Source of the DNA: Aliikangiella sp965214955
GTDB taxonomy: Bacteria > Pseudomonadota > Gammaproteobacteria > Enterobacterales > Kangiellaceae
Direction of reading: 5' to 3'
Assembly (NCBI GenBank): GCA_965214955.1
Contig: CBDCCU010000009.1
Location: 1,116,001-1,180,000 of the forward strand
DNA length: 64,000 bases
Shown here: in pieces, positions 52,766 to 61,383 of the stretch
Layout: the number at the start of each line of letters is the position of its first letter
Numbering within the stretch: the stretch's first letter is position 1
The notes under the pieces: generated by a model
What the model was told of the DNA's origin: nothing
Seen by the model: the letters and a program-made list of their open reading frames with translations, nothing else
Databases searched by the model: none
Made by a program: the position numbers and the translations under genes

Positions 52766-53149
52766 ATGCAAACAAATAATATTAATATTGCCGTATGGTT
52801 TGAAATTCCGGCCACTAATTTTGAACGCGCTCTAACCTTTTATAAAAACATTCTTGATGTAGAAATTGTTGAGCTAGAAATGTCGGGGCTTAAACATGGG
52901 CTATTTCCCCACGATGATAAATCATTAGTTTCAGGCTCTATTGTATGCGGCATGGATTATAAGCCTGCTCAAGAGGGAAGCGTTGTTTATTTAAATGCAA
53001 ATAATAATCTTGATAATGTTTTGTCGAAAGTAGAAACCGCTGGTGGTAAAGTGGTATTTCCTAAATATCACTTAAGTGATGAAGCTGGCTATATTGCTCA
53101 TTTTATTGATTCGGAAGGAAATCGTGTAGGGCTTCATTCTATGCAGTAG
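52766..53149 (+). CDS. VOC/glyoxalase-family protein
   Basis: A 127-residue single-domain VOC (vicinal oxygen chelate) protein with two beta-alpha-beta-beta-beta modules: WFEIPATNFERALTFYKNILDVEIVELE and VETAGGKVVFPKYHLSDEAGYIAHFIDSEGNRVGLHS. It is typical of small VOC proteins (YdcJ/PhnB-like) whose substrates are unknown. A WYL/YafY-type regulator follows 15 bp later, a common pairing. Confidence 0.88.
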   Translation: MQTNNINIAVWFEIPATNFERALTFYKNILDVEIVELEMSGLKHGLFPHDDKSLVSGSIVCGMDYKPAQEGSVVYLNANNNLDNVLSKVETAGGKVVFPKYHLSDEAGYIAHFIDSEGNRVGLHSMQ

Positions 53150-53175
53150 CTTTAATTTTTAATTTGGAGATTGTT

Positions 53176-53874
53176 GTGCGCCGTGCTGATCGTTTATTTC
53201 AGATCATTCAATATTTGCGAAATCGTCGTTTAACCACGGCTAAATGGCTTGCTGAAAAGCTTGAAGTTTCCGAGCGCACAATATATCGAGATATTCAAGA
53301 TCTTATGCTGTCTAGTGTGCCAATTGAAGGCGAAGCAGGTGTGGGTTATGTGCTTCGATACGGATTTGATATTCCACCAATTATGTTTACAAAAGATGAA
53401 ATTGAAGCCTTGGTTATTGCTGCACGCCTAGCTAAAACTTGGACGGGCAGTAAGCTTGCTCGCTCAACCCAAATGGCTTTAGATAAAATTGAAGCCGTTC
53501 TGCCAGATAACCTAAAAAATGAACTCACTAAACCAAGATTATACACACCCGAAATTTTACATAATAATATTACTTCAAAGCGATTAGACGATATTCGAGA
53601 AGCAATCAACGCAAAAAAAATTATTCAAATTAAATACATCAGTTTAAAAAAAGAAACATCAACACGCGAGCTTAAACCATTGGGATTATTTTTTTGGGGA
53701 AAAATTTGGACATTAGCCGCATGGTGCGAGCTAAGAAAAGAATATCGAAGTTTTCGAGTCGATAATATTCAACGTGTGTTGGTGACTAATAATACTTTTA
53801 AAGAAGATGAAAATATTTCATTTAATCGGTTTTTAAATATTCATTATGGTGGGATTGAGTCGGAGATTGTTTAA
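53176..53874 (+). CDS. YafY-type regulator with HTH_11 and WYL domains
   Basis: About 232 residues. An N-terminal HTH (ADRLFQIIQYLRNRRLTTAKWLAEKLEVSERTIYRDIQDLMLSSVPIEGEAGVGYVL) is followed by a WYL domain (IKYISLKKETSTRELKPLGLFFWGKIWTLAAWCELRKEYRSFRVDNIQ). GTG 53176 is chosen over TTG 53164 because GGAG lies just upstream at the expected distance and family proteins begin MRRADRLFQ. Probably regulates the neighbouring VOC gene. Confidence 0.9.
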   Translation: MRRADRLFQIIQYLRNRRLTTAKWLAEKLEVSERTIYRDIQDLMLSSVPIEGEAGVGYVLRYGFDIPPIMFTKDEIEALVIAARLAKTWTGSKLARSTQMALDKIEAVLPDNLKNELTKPRLYTPEILHNNITSKRLDDIREAINAKKIIQIKYISLKKETSTRELKPLGLFFWGKIWTLAAWCELRKEYRSFRVDNIQRVLVTNNTFKEDENISFNRFLNIHYGGIESEIV

Positions 53875-53950
53875 ACCTTACATTTGAGTTGAGTCAATAT
53901 TCATATAGTATTTTTACTCAAAATAGTCTAATATATTTGACGTATATAAA

Positions 53951-53966
53951 CTAACTTATTAGTTAG
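53951..53966. repeat. Inverted repeat CTAACT-TATT-AGTTAG
   Basis: Perfect 6-bp arms with a 4-base loop after the WYL gene. It could be a weak terminator or an operator in front of the structured element at 53983-54035. Confidence 0.4.
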
Positions 53967-53982
53967 CTTGTATTTGACATAC

Positions 53983-54035
53983 AGCCTTTGGCGACTCCTC
54001 CCACAATCAGGGAAGTGACGACCCTGAGGCTTTTT
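53983..54035 (+). ncRNA. Possible structured RNA upstream of an NYN-gene remnant
   Basis: AGCCT (53983-53987) pairs with AGGCT (54027-54031), followed by a T-run. Inside, TCCC (53999-54002) pairs with GGGA (54010-54013), leaving an internal loop whose sides (GGCGACTCC and AGTGACGACC) both carry CGAC/GACG purine-rich motifs of the kind used in tertiary structures. It may be a simple terminator or a cis-regulatory RNA. Inferred from one sequence. Confidence 0.4.
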
Positions 54036-54054
54036 CATTTATAGAGGGAACTAT

Positions 54055-54272
54055 ATGAATAAAAGAACGGTTGCTATATTTGTTGATGCGGGATTTTTTA
54101 CTAGAATATTTACCAAAATAGCCGATCCTAATATGGAAGTTGAGCCGCATAAATTAGCAAAAGCTATGTGGCGTTACTGGATGATGCTATGGGACGTAAT
54201 GTTAAAGGTGGTTTAGCTGAACATATTGATGGTTTAAAAAGCTTTAAGAACTCAATAAAATTAATGACTTAA
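54055..54272 (+). pseudogene. NYN/LabA-like PIN-fold gene remnant
   Basis: The N-terminal frame reads MNKRTVAIFVDAGFFTRIF...HKLAKAMWRYW, the start of an NYN-domain (LabA/DUF88) protein with the first catalytic Asp in VDAG. It then runs into a stop, while another frame supplies a family-like C-terminus, DAMGRNVKGGLAEHIDGLKSFKNSIKLMT. Only about 70 residues remain of an expected ~230, so a large internal part is deleted and the reading frame is broken. Confidence 0.7.
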
Positions 54273-54290
54273 AGCTTTTCAAAAATGAGT

Positions 54291-55799
54291 TTATTGTTTT
54301 ACATAAACTTCTCCATCCCACTCAAAGCTTAATAAATCGCCTTGCTTACTACGCTTAAACTTTAATGCACTTACTTCTTCTAGTGGGTGAGACTGACTAG
54401 CAAAAGAATCTTTTGTGGCAGCTAATAAATTAACTTTGTAGCTTTTAGCTTGGGCAATAAGTTGATTGCCAACAAGTTTTATTGCTACATCAACTGGAAT
54501 ATTTTTACTTCTGTAAGTGCCAAGGTAAGCTTTTAATTCTGACTTGGCTGGTTTCCAATCCCACGCTTTAAAGTCTTCACTTTGTTTTGATTTTTCTAAC
54601 TTAGATAGTCGATAATCTAAATATTTTCCAATTCTTTCTGGGTAAAGCTTTTGCCTAACAGCGGCCATTTTTTCTGCTTTAGGATGATCAATTAAATATT
54701 GAAAATACATATTAATTGTGCGTGAAGTGAGCCATGCTGTCATGTTGTCGGAATTAGAAAATACCGCAATGCCAACACCTAAATCATGAGAAAATGCCAT
54801 CATTGTTCTTGCGCCTGTGTAACCACCACCATGAATATAAACTTTATTTTCTTCGTAATCACAAACATTCCAGCCAAATGAATAGCCATAACATGGAAGT
54901 TCATAAGGGTTACGTTTTGACTTTTCATAGTTTGCGCTAATGGTTTGAGCATTAACAAGCGCCTTTGAATTTATCAGTGAAGATTTTTTTGCGTTAAGCT
55001 GTAGCTGTAACCATTTAGCCATATCATTATTGGATGTGACTAACCCGCCCGATGATTGCATAATTTCATCGGTTTTGGGTTTAACTAAATGCCAGCCTTT
55101 TTCTTTGCCTTGCCAAATATGGTTCCAAGCCAGTTCATCCATTGAAAAATCAGAGGTTCTTGCCGAGGTGCGGCTAAGCTTTAGTGGATTAAAAATTTCA
55201 TCATCGAGCCAAACCTGCCAAGATTTGCCCGTTACTTTATGAAGTATCGCACTATAAATGTTGTAGCCTAAGTTATCATACTCAAAGCCGTCGTCACGTT
55301 TTTTACCATGCTTGGCAATTAGAAATGGGTAATCTTTGTAATCAAGCTCTGTAACATAAGCTTCTAAAAAAGTAATCACATCAACCGAAATAGGTACACG
55401 GTGATTAATTAAGTCCGCCATGGTATAGGCCCAAGGATCAACACCTTTTGGAAATTGAACTTTTGGCCAGTGATCGGTAATTTTGCTATTGAGCTTTAAG
55501 ATCCCTTTTTGATCTAAAATATTGGCAAGCAATCCCATATAAGCTTTGGTTTGCGAGGCAATATACATTGGTGTATCAGTGGTAACAGGGGCTTTAGTTT
55601 TAGCGTTTCTTTCACCATCAACATAATTGAGTAAGACCTTATCAGCCGTTACAGCAACAACGGCATACCCTGGGCCAAGCTCAGGAAAGCCTTGTAAAAA
55701 TGATTCGAGTTTCTCGGCAGCCTGCTCTGGTGTAGCAGAAAAGGCATTGAAGCTTGAAAGTGCAATAGTGGCAGATATTAATAATTTTTTGAATCGCAT
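54291..55799 (-). CDS. Serine beta-lactamase-like hydrolase (class C/penicillin-binding fold)
   Basis: A 502-residue secreted protein with signal peptide (ISATIALSSFNAFSA). The catalytic SxxK is S82-Q-T-K85 (YIASQTKAYMG), the YxN motif is in FEYDNLGYNIYS, and an H-G-G element occurs in VYIHGGGYTGARTMMAF. A C-terminal lipocalin-like extension follows. It belongs to the widespread serine hydrolase family that includes peptidases and esterases; a resistance function is not implied. Confidence 0.87.
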   Translation of the reverse strand: MRFKKLLISATIALSSFNAFSATPEQAAEKLESFLQGFPELGPGYAVVAVTADKVLLNYVDGERNAKTKAPVTTDTPMYIASQTKAYMGLLANILDQKGILKLNSKITDHWPKVQFPKGVDPWAYTMADLINHRVPISVDVITFLEAYVTELDYKDYPFLIAKHGKKRDDGFEYDNLGYNIYSAILHKVTGKSWQVWLDDEIFNPLKLSRTSARTSDFSMDELAWNHIWQGKEKGWHLVKPKTDEIMQSSGGLVTSNNDMAKWLQLQLNAKKSSLINSKALVNAQTISANYEKSKRNPYELPCYGYSFGWNVCDYEENKVYIHGGGYTGARTMMAFSHDLGVGIAVFSNSDNMTAWLTSRTINMYFQYLIDHPKAEKMAAVRQKLYPERIGKYLDYRLSKLEKSKQSEDFKAWDWKPAKSELKAYLGTYRSKNIPVDVAIKLVGNQLIAQAKSYKVNLLAATKDSFASQSHPLEEVSALKFKRSKQGDLLSFEWDGEVYVKQ

Positions 55800-55925
55800 A
55801 ATAATCCTAGAAGGTTTAATTGATATTTTTTAAATGGGTTAAGTGGTAAAGATTATTGCGGATTAAAAGCTTTAATTATTGAACAAATTTAACCTTTTTA
55901 AAAAGAGTTAATAATTTTTGCTGAA

Positions 55926-56687
55926 TTAATGAGATTGAAGAATAATGTTTTGTAGCTTTTTAGGTGATAGTCCAAATAGCCTTTTGGCTTGGCGAGTAAA
56001 ATGTGCTTGATCACTAAAGCCTGCATTTAAAGCCGTATCGGCTAAATTATTGCCAGAATTAATTGACTCTAAAGCTTTTGATAGTTGCGAATAAGCCCTA
56101 AATAAGCTAGGTGTAAGTCCAAAAAACTGATTAAAAACCCGCGAAAGATAAGCAGGGTGAACCTCGCTTTGTTTGGCAAGTTCAGTTAAGCAAGCGGAGT
56201 GATCTTCTTGTAGTTGCGCTCTTAATCGGTTTAGCCATAAAGGTGCCGATTTGCTCGTTTTTTGTGGTGCGGTTTGCGATAACGCTAATAAATCCCAGGC
56301 CAAATTTGACTCAGTCGTCGGTTTATCAACCATTAATGCCAAGGTTTGCTTAATTTTATTGGTTAATTGCATTGAAGCTTGAGGCTGCCAATGCCAGTCG
56401 GAAATATCTATCGGTAATTGATTATCACATTCGGGATTAATATTAAGCGATAAAATAAAAGAGCCAAGTTGGTTATATTGGTTAGCATGAATAAATCCTG
56501 CGGGTTTAATGCCAATACTTGGTGAAAAAACTTCTAGCTCTCTAGAGCGGCTTTTTTCATACATGCCACCACACATAAAAAATGAGATCTGATGAACATC
56601 ATGCGAGTGCGGACGCATTTGTTCTTCGCTTTGGTAATAACAAAGGCGCACTCGAAGATCATCGTTTTTAAATAAGGTGTTTTGCAT
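55926..56687 (-). CDS. AraC-family transcriptional regulator
   Basis: A 253-residue regulator with an N-terminal cupin-like domain (EEQMRPHSHDVHQISFFMCGGMYEKS) and a C-terminal AraC HTH (LTELAKQSEVHPAYLSRVFNQFFGLTPSLFRAYSQLSKALESI...LADTALNAGFSDQAHFTRQAKRLFGLSPKKLQN). It lies upstream of the serine hydrolase gene on the same strand and may regulate it. Confidence 0.9.
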   Translation of the reverse strand: MQNTLFKNDDLRVRLCYYQSEEQMRPHSHDVHQISFFMCGGMYEKSRSRELEVFSPSIGIKPAGFIHANQYNQLGSFILSLNINPECDNQLPIDISDWHWQPQASMQLTNKIKQTLALMVDKPTTESNLAWDLLALSQTAPQKTSKSAPLWLNRLRAQLQEDHSACLTELAKQSEVHPAYLSRVFNQFFGLTPSLFRAYSQLSKALESINSGNNLADTALNAGFSDQAHFTRQAKRLFGLSPKKLQNIILQSH

Positions 56688-56748
56688 TCTAATTTAATTA
56701 TAAATTAATATTAATTCCATGTTTTTATCGATTTGTAATGAAATGTAA

Positions 56749-57831
56749 TTAAGGTGTAAATTGCTTTATCCATTCATCAACCTGATTATCAATTTCTGAG
56801 GGAAAAGGCACACCATCTTCAACGCCAACATAAACTATAGGTAAATCATCACGCTGTAAAAATACATTTTTGTATTTATGCAGCCAAATTTCTAAATGAC
56901 TATTGAGTGCCATAAATAATTCTAGCTCTTGATACATTTCAGGGTGATCATTAAGCGTTTTTAGTATCGCAGTATTGCCTTTATATAATGCTCCCTTGGT
57001 AACCACTTTTATTTGCTCAAATAAAAATTTTTCATCTTTGCTTAAGTGTGGATAATAAATTCTAAAACGCTGCTCCCATGTTTTAGATTTAAGCTCTGGC
57101 ATATTAACCAACATACTTTTAGCTAATTCGTTGCGTCTTTTTACTTGTGATAAAAAAGCAGTTTTTGTTAGATTAAGATTTTTTTGGATCTCAAGCATAA
57201 TTGTTTTTTTATGCGCCATTGTTTGATGGTTTATTTTTGGTGCAGTGCTTTGCGGGTTGGTTAATGGTTGAAAATAAATTAATAAACCTGTTGCCACTAA
57301 AAATAAAATTGAGCTGATCCAAACTAATTTAATATCAAATTGATTTTTTTCTAACTGAGTATTTTTAGTCGTTACATTATCATTATTACTTAACGGCAAC
57401 TTTGCTGGCAATATCGTTTGTTCATCGTTGTTTGAGCTACTGATATTGTCATAAGCTTCAATAATTTCATCGGTTTTAGCAATAAAAGCAAAACCTTTGC
57501 CTCTTACTGTTTTTATTATACTTTGCGATTTTCCATTATCTTCAATCAATTTTCGAGTATCTGATATTAACCTTGCTAAAGACCAATCTGAAACTTGTGA
57601 GTCGGGCCAAAGTTTATTCATCAGCTCATCTTTACTCACAAGGTTTGGGCGCGCATCTATTAGCAGACTTAACAAATCGAGCATTTTAGGATCAAGATGA
57701 CAAGGCGAGGAGCGATAAAGTAATTTTTTATCAAGTGGATGGAATTCAAAATCACCAAAAATAAGCCGCCGTTTAGCTTCTATGCCAGGCTGAGTGTTGC
57801 TAGAACTATTGGCGGAATTTTGTTCGTCCAT
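56749..57831 (-). CDS. CadC/ToxR-like membrane-bound winged-helix regulator
   Basis: A 360-residue protein with an N-terminal OmpR/PhoB-type winged helix (RLIFGDFEFHPLDKKLLYRSSPCHLDPKMLDLLSLLIDARPNLVSKDELMNKLWPDSQVSDWSLARLISDTRKLI), a single transmembrane helix (LVWISSILFLVATGLLIYF) at about residues 170-190 and a periplasmic domain of unknown type. This topology is that of CadC and ToxR. It is divergent from the large PKD lipoprotein gene, a likely target. Confidence 0.85.
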   Translation of the reverse strand: MDEQNSANSSSNTQPGIEAKRRLIFGDFEFHPLDKKLLYRSSPCHLDPKMLDLLSLLIDARPNLVSKDELMNKLWPDSQVSDWSLARLISDTRKLIEDNGKSQSIIKTVRGKGFAFIAKTDEIIEAYDNISSSNNDEQTILPAKLPLSNNDNVTTKNTQLEKNQFDIKLVWISSILFLVATGLLIYFQPLTNPQSTAPKINHQTMAHKKTIMLEIQKNLNLTKTAFLSQVKRRNELAKSMLVNMPELKSKTWEQRFRIYYPHLSKDEKFLFEQIKVVTKGALYKGNTAILKTLNDHPEMYQELELFMALNSHLEIWLHKYKNVFLQRDDLPIVYVGVEDGVPFPSEIDNQVDEWIKQFTP

Positions 57832-57999
57832 GCTGGGTAATTAAGTTAAAAATTGAAGGTTAGTTGTGTTTTTATTGTAGCAGTTTTTCACCATAATAAA
57901 AACGAACCTACTTGTTAACTCATTGATTTTTAAACTATTCAAAATTATTCAAACTGTTTCAAAGTAGAATCAAGCTTCTTTTGTTAAGGCTTTTTATAG

Positions 58000-58016
58000 T
58001 ACCTGTTGAACAGGTA
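58000..58016. promoter_or_regulatory. Palindrome TACCTGTT-G-AACAGGTA upstream of the PKD lipoprotein
   Basis: Perfect 8-bp arms around a single G, 20 bp upstream of the ATG and just before the AAGGAG ribosome-binding site. It could be an operator or a 5' leader hairpin. Its position next to a divergent CadC-like gene makes a regulatory role plausible. Confidence 0.5.
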
Positions 58017-58036
58017 TAACTAACAAGGAGTTTTAA

Positions 58037-60124
58037 ATGGAATATATTAATCAAGTTAAGCTTCAGCAAAAAAAGCTGAGTATTGTCACTATACTAGAGG
58101 GTTTATTCATTACCTGCATGATCGTATTTATGCTGGGCTGTTCATGGTTTGATAATGATTCTAATGAACCGCCACTCGATCCTCCTGAGCCACCCAGCGC
58201 GACTTTTAATGCCGATGTTACCTCAGGTAATGCTCCTTTGAGTGTGCAATTTATGGATCTTTCAGTTAACGGTACTTCACCAATTAATAGCTGGGAATGG
58301 GACTTTGGTGACGGCAATACTAGTCAGCTACAAAGCCCGCAACATACCTTTGAAACCGCAGGTGTTTATGATGTGAGCTTAACGGTCACTTCAAGCGATG
58401 GCAGTGATTCAGAAATAAAAACGGACTACATTGCGGTTGAAGCCCCTAGTGTTACATTAAAGTTATCGGTAATTAACGAAAAAGGGGTTTTAATTGATGA
58501 TTTTACCGTGTCATCCGAAACCTATGAGTTAGGCGAGCAATTAAGCACCGATATTGGCATTGCTTATCAAATGCAGCCTGTTGAGCTAGAAGGTGTTATT
58601 AAAATTAGTAAACAAGGATACCTTAATCAATTTTTATTTTTAGAAGGTATTCAAGTAACACAAACCCATCGTGTGACTTTAATGAAGCGTGCAGAGCCAA
58701 TAACTTTTGATGCTTTTTCAGGTGGAGATTTTAAAGTTATTGATGGTGCAGGAGTTAGTATTCCCGCAGAGTCTTTACAAAGATCAGACGGTTCAATTGC
58801 TGCGGGTGAGGCGCAGGTTTATATCACACCAATTGATATCAGCGATCCAATATCGTTTAGGGGTTTTCCGGGTAGTTTTTTTGGCGCAACTGCTGTAGAT
58901 GAAGAGCGAGAACCATTATTTTCTTATGGTGTTGTTGATATTACCTTTGAGCAAAATGGTGAACAGCTGCAACTTGTTGATGGCGCTACCGCCGAGGTTT
59001 ATTTGCCATTATATGCCACCAAAAGCTATCAAGATGAAGATCTAGAAGCGGGTGATAGAATACCTATGTGGTATTTAGACGAAGAGTCTGGCTTATGGAT
59101 TTATGAGAGTAATGGTGTGGTTGTTGAAAACCCTATTGCACCTAATGAATTAGTTTTGCAGGCTAATACCTCACACTTTACGGCTTTTAATGCCGATATT
59201 AATCCACCCGGTTTAGGTGGTGGCTCTGGTGGCGGAGCAAGCGGTGGCAATTTAGAAGATCATATTTGCCGATTGAGTGTTAATTTATTGGGTGCCGAAG
59301 AAGATAAACGTTATAACTATCAAATTATTTATTCTCGCGCAGGCTGGCCAACATCGAGCCGTAATAGAGATTTCACTTATCAAGGTGGGGCTCTTACACA
59401 GCCAATATTAAAAGGATTTCTTTTGGATATTATTGTCTCTGATGGCGAAATTGAAGGGAGCACTCGGGTAAACTGCGCTAGCTCGGCTGAGGTAGAAACA
59501 ACCATAACTTTAGGAGATGCACCGCCAGAGTTTATTAATTTTATCTTTACCGCTTCGCCTAATTTTACTCGCGATGCCAATGGTTTAAGTGAAATACTCA
59601 CCAACACTATTTTAGCAGGCGGATACTTTATTGGTGCCGAAGCAGTCACCATAACCTCAGACTTTTTAACCTCGCCACTAATTTTAGGTAATAGTATTTT
59701 TGCTGAGGTTGAACATAAAAGTACCGATCCTACCAGTATTGAGTTTTTAGGCACTATTAGTAATCAATTTGGCTCAACCCAAGAAACCGCCTTTGGACAC
59801 TTTAGTGAGCAAGAGCTTCCAATTATTGGCTATGGTTATGCGTATTACGACAATACTCAAGCAAGAACGGTTATTAGGGCTGAAAACTATTTAGGGGTTG
59901 ATAATGTTCGGCTTTATGAGCTTGATTGGAATATTGAAGATTCTGGCACTTTGATTAATGAAAGTGATATCCGCGCGGACTCTTTCGAAATTTTTATCAA
60001 TAGACAGTTAACAGGATTTTTAAGAATGGAAGTTGAAAACCGTTATGGAACAAGAGATGTTTATTTTGAAGTGAGTTCATCGGCTTGTTTGCCTGGGGCG
60101 GAAGATTGCTTTCCTACTCAATAA
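58037..60124 (+). CDS. Large PKD-domain lipoprotein
   Basis: A 695-residue protein. After a cytoplasmic N-terminal stretch a hydrophobic segment ends in the lipobox MLGC, then a PKD domain (ATFNADVTSGNAPLSVQFMDLSVNGTSPINSWEWDFGDGNTSQLQSPQHTFETAGVYDVSLTV), further Ig-like domains, a glycine-rich linker (GLGGGSGGGASGG) and a C-terminal part with paired cysteines (SSACLPGAEDC). No enzyme motif is seen. It looks like a surface-exposed structural or adhesive protein. AAGGAG precedes the ATG. Confidence 0.8.
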   Translation: MEYINQVKLQQKKLSIVTILEGLFITCMIVFMLGCSWFDNDSNEPPLDPPEPPSATFNADVTSGNAPLSVQFMDLSVNGTSPINSWEWDFGDGNTSQLQSPQHTFETAGVYDVSLTVTSSDGSDSEIKTDYIAVEAPSVTLKLSVINEKGVLIDDFTVSSETYELGEQLSTDIGIAYQMQPVELEGVIKISKQGYLNQFLFLEGIQVTQTHRVTLMKRAEPITFDAFSGGDFKVIDGAGVSIPAESLQRSDGSIAAGEAQVYITPIDISDPISFRGFPGSFFGATAVDEEREPLFSYGVVDITFEQNGEQLQLVDGATAEVYLPLYATKSYQDEDLEAGDRIPMWYLDEESGLWIYESNGVVVENPIAPNELVLQANTSHFTAFNADINPPGLGGGSGGGASGGNLEDHICRLSVNLLGAEEDKRYNYQIIYSRAGWPTSSRNRDFTYQGGALTQPILKGFLLDIIVSDGEIEGSTRVNCASSAEVETTITLGDAPPEFINFIFTASPNFTRDANGLSEILTNTILAGGYFIGAEAVTITSDFLTSPLILGNSIFAEVEHKSTDPTSIEFLGTISNQFGSTQETAFGHFSEQELPIIGYGYAYYDNTQARTVIRAENYLGVDNVRLYELDWNIEDSGTLINESDIRADSFEIFINRQLTGFLRMEVENRYGTRDVYFEVSSSACLPGAEDCFPTQ

Positions 60125-60143
60125 ACAACCAAAAAGATTGCTT

Positions 60144-60174
60144 AAAGCCGATCAATGAAGGTTTGATCGGCTTT
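60144..60174. terminator. Bidirectional terminator between convergent genes
   Basis: AAAGCCGATCAA (60144-60155) pairs with TTGATCGGCTTT (60163-60174) around a 7-base loop, with an extra ATTGCTT/AAGCAA outer pairing. It serves both the PKD lipoprotein and the converging secreted-protein gene. Confidence 0.85.
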
Positions 60175-60186
60175 GCTAATAAGCAA

Positions 60187-61332
60187 CTATTCAATATTAA
60201 AAACTTTACCCACCTTCGATAATTGCTTGTTAATCATATAGTTTTTAGCAAGCGCTTTATCCTTATATTTTACCGCTTTAGCTTTATGACTAATGTTATT
60301 AAGATCAATAATAAAGTCAGCATTTTGCTCGGTAAAAGAAATCAGCAGTTTGTTATTATCGAGTAAAGTGGTTTTAAATTGAGGATCTTTGCCACTATGA
60401 ACCGACTTTAATGGCTCAACTCGATTAGGCGGATAAGCTTGCTCAAGAAACTTTAACGCTTCAACTGGCTGATTATAAGGGTTCCACGAAAGAACCGTAT
60501 TACCGTTATTGTCAAAAACGTTAAAGAAACCATTGCGCTCGTCTACCCCTAAAATCCATTTGCCTTTAGCGTCTGCTTGAATAGCATTTAAACGAATATT
60601 TGCATTTGCCGACTGAGCGCTCCATTCAAGCAATTCATTTTTAAAGGCTAATATTCGCCCATCAACGGCAATAAAATAGTGATTAGCGTTAATAAATAGC
60701 GCATCATAGATAGGTGAGCTCATTTCAATAGTTGATTTATGAGTAGGATCATCAACCAAAGAAAAGGTAATCACCTTAGGTGCAGAGGAACCTTCGGGGT
60801 TTGCTGGTTGGTCAAAAATAACATCACCGTTAAATGAAATTGCCTTGCGCTTATTACGAAGATAACCTGGTGATATATCCTCTAAAGAAGACTCAAATGC
60901 TACTTTGTTGTCGGCAAAAAAAGTATATTTAGCCTGATTATTTTCCATTGCAACAACAAAAAAGTGATTGGTGTTTTTGGCAAAGCCCGCTGAGTTAATC
61001 CCACCAGAAAAAGACTTGATTACTCCCTCTTCGTTTCGCACCTCAGTAAAGCTTTTGTTTGAGCCTAACCCTTTTAAGTAACCAATAATGCCAATGTTTT
61101 TTTGCTTTGAAAAGTAAGTATTGGTCGGTTTACTGCTTAGTTCAACCGTCTTCTTTGAACCATTACTTTTTATCCATTCGATAAAATATTGGTTATTCTT
61201 TTGGTAGATGAGTGTAGAGTCACCGTTATTCGATAAGTTAGAAGCAATAACTTGTCGTTCAAGTGATAATAGCTTAGTGCTACCTAAGCCGATAAAAAGT
61301 GAAAATGTTATGGCGCTTAAGTGTTTTTTCAT
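60187..61332 (-). CDS. Secreted protein of unknown function
   Basis: About 381 residues with a signal peptide (LSAITFSLFIGLGSTKLLSLE). ATG 61332 is preferred over one five codons upstream because the signal peptide then begins MKKH. The rest has repeated beta-strand patterns suggesting a propeller (for example WILGVDERNGFFNVFDNNGNTVLSW and TLLDNNKLLISFTEQNADFIIDLNN), but I recognise no family. It is convergent with the PKD lipoprotein. Function unknown. Confidence 0.7.
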   Translation of the reverse strand: MKKHLSAITFSLFIGLGSTKLLSLERQVIASNLSNNGDSTLIYQKNNQYFIEWIKSNGSKKTVELSSKPTNTYFSKQKNIGIIGYLKGLGSNKSFTEVRNEEGVIKSFSGGINSAGFAKNTNHFFVVAMENNQAKYTFFADNKVAFESSLEDISPGYLRNKRKAISFNGDVIFDQPANPEGSSAPKVITFSLVDDPTHKSTIEMSSPIYDALFINANHYFIAVDGRILAFKNELLEWSAQSANANIRLNAIQADAKGKWILGVDERNGFFNVFDNNGNTVLSWNPYNQPVEALKFLEQAYPPNRVEPLKSVHSGKDPQFKTTLLDNNKLLISFTEQNADFIIDLNNISHKAKAVKYKDKALAKNYMINKQLSKVGKVFNIE

Positions 61333-61383
61333 GTTAGAAATCTGCATATACCCGAAAAGAATCGTTAGAGAGCAATTATAATA

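Noticed and set aside
54291..55799. Antibiotic-resistance beta-lactamase
   Set aside because: Motifs place it in the broad serine hydrolase/PBP-like family with a C-terminal extension; nothing indicates a true class C beta-lactamase or resistance.
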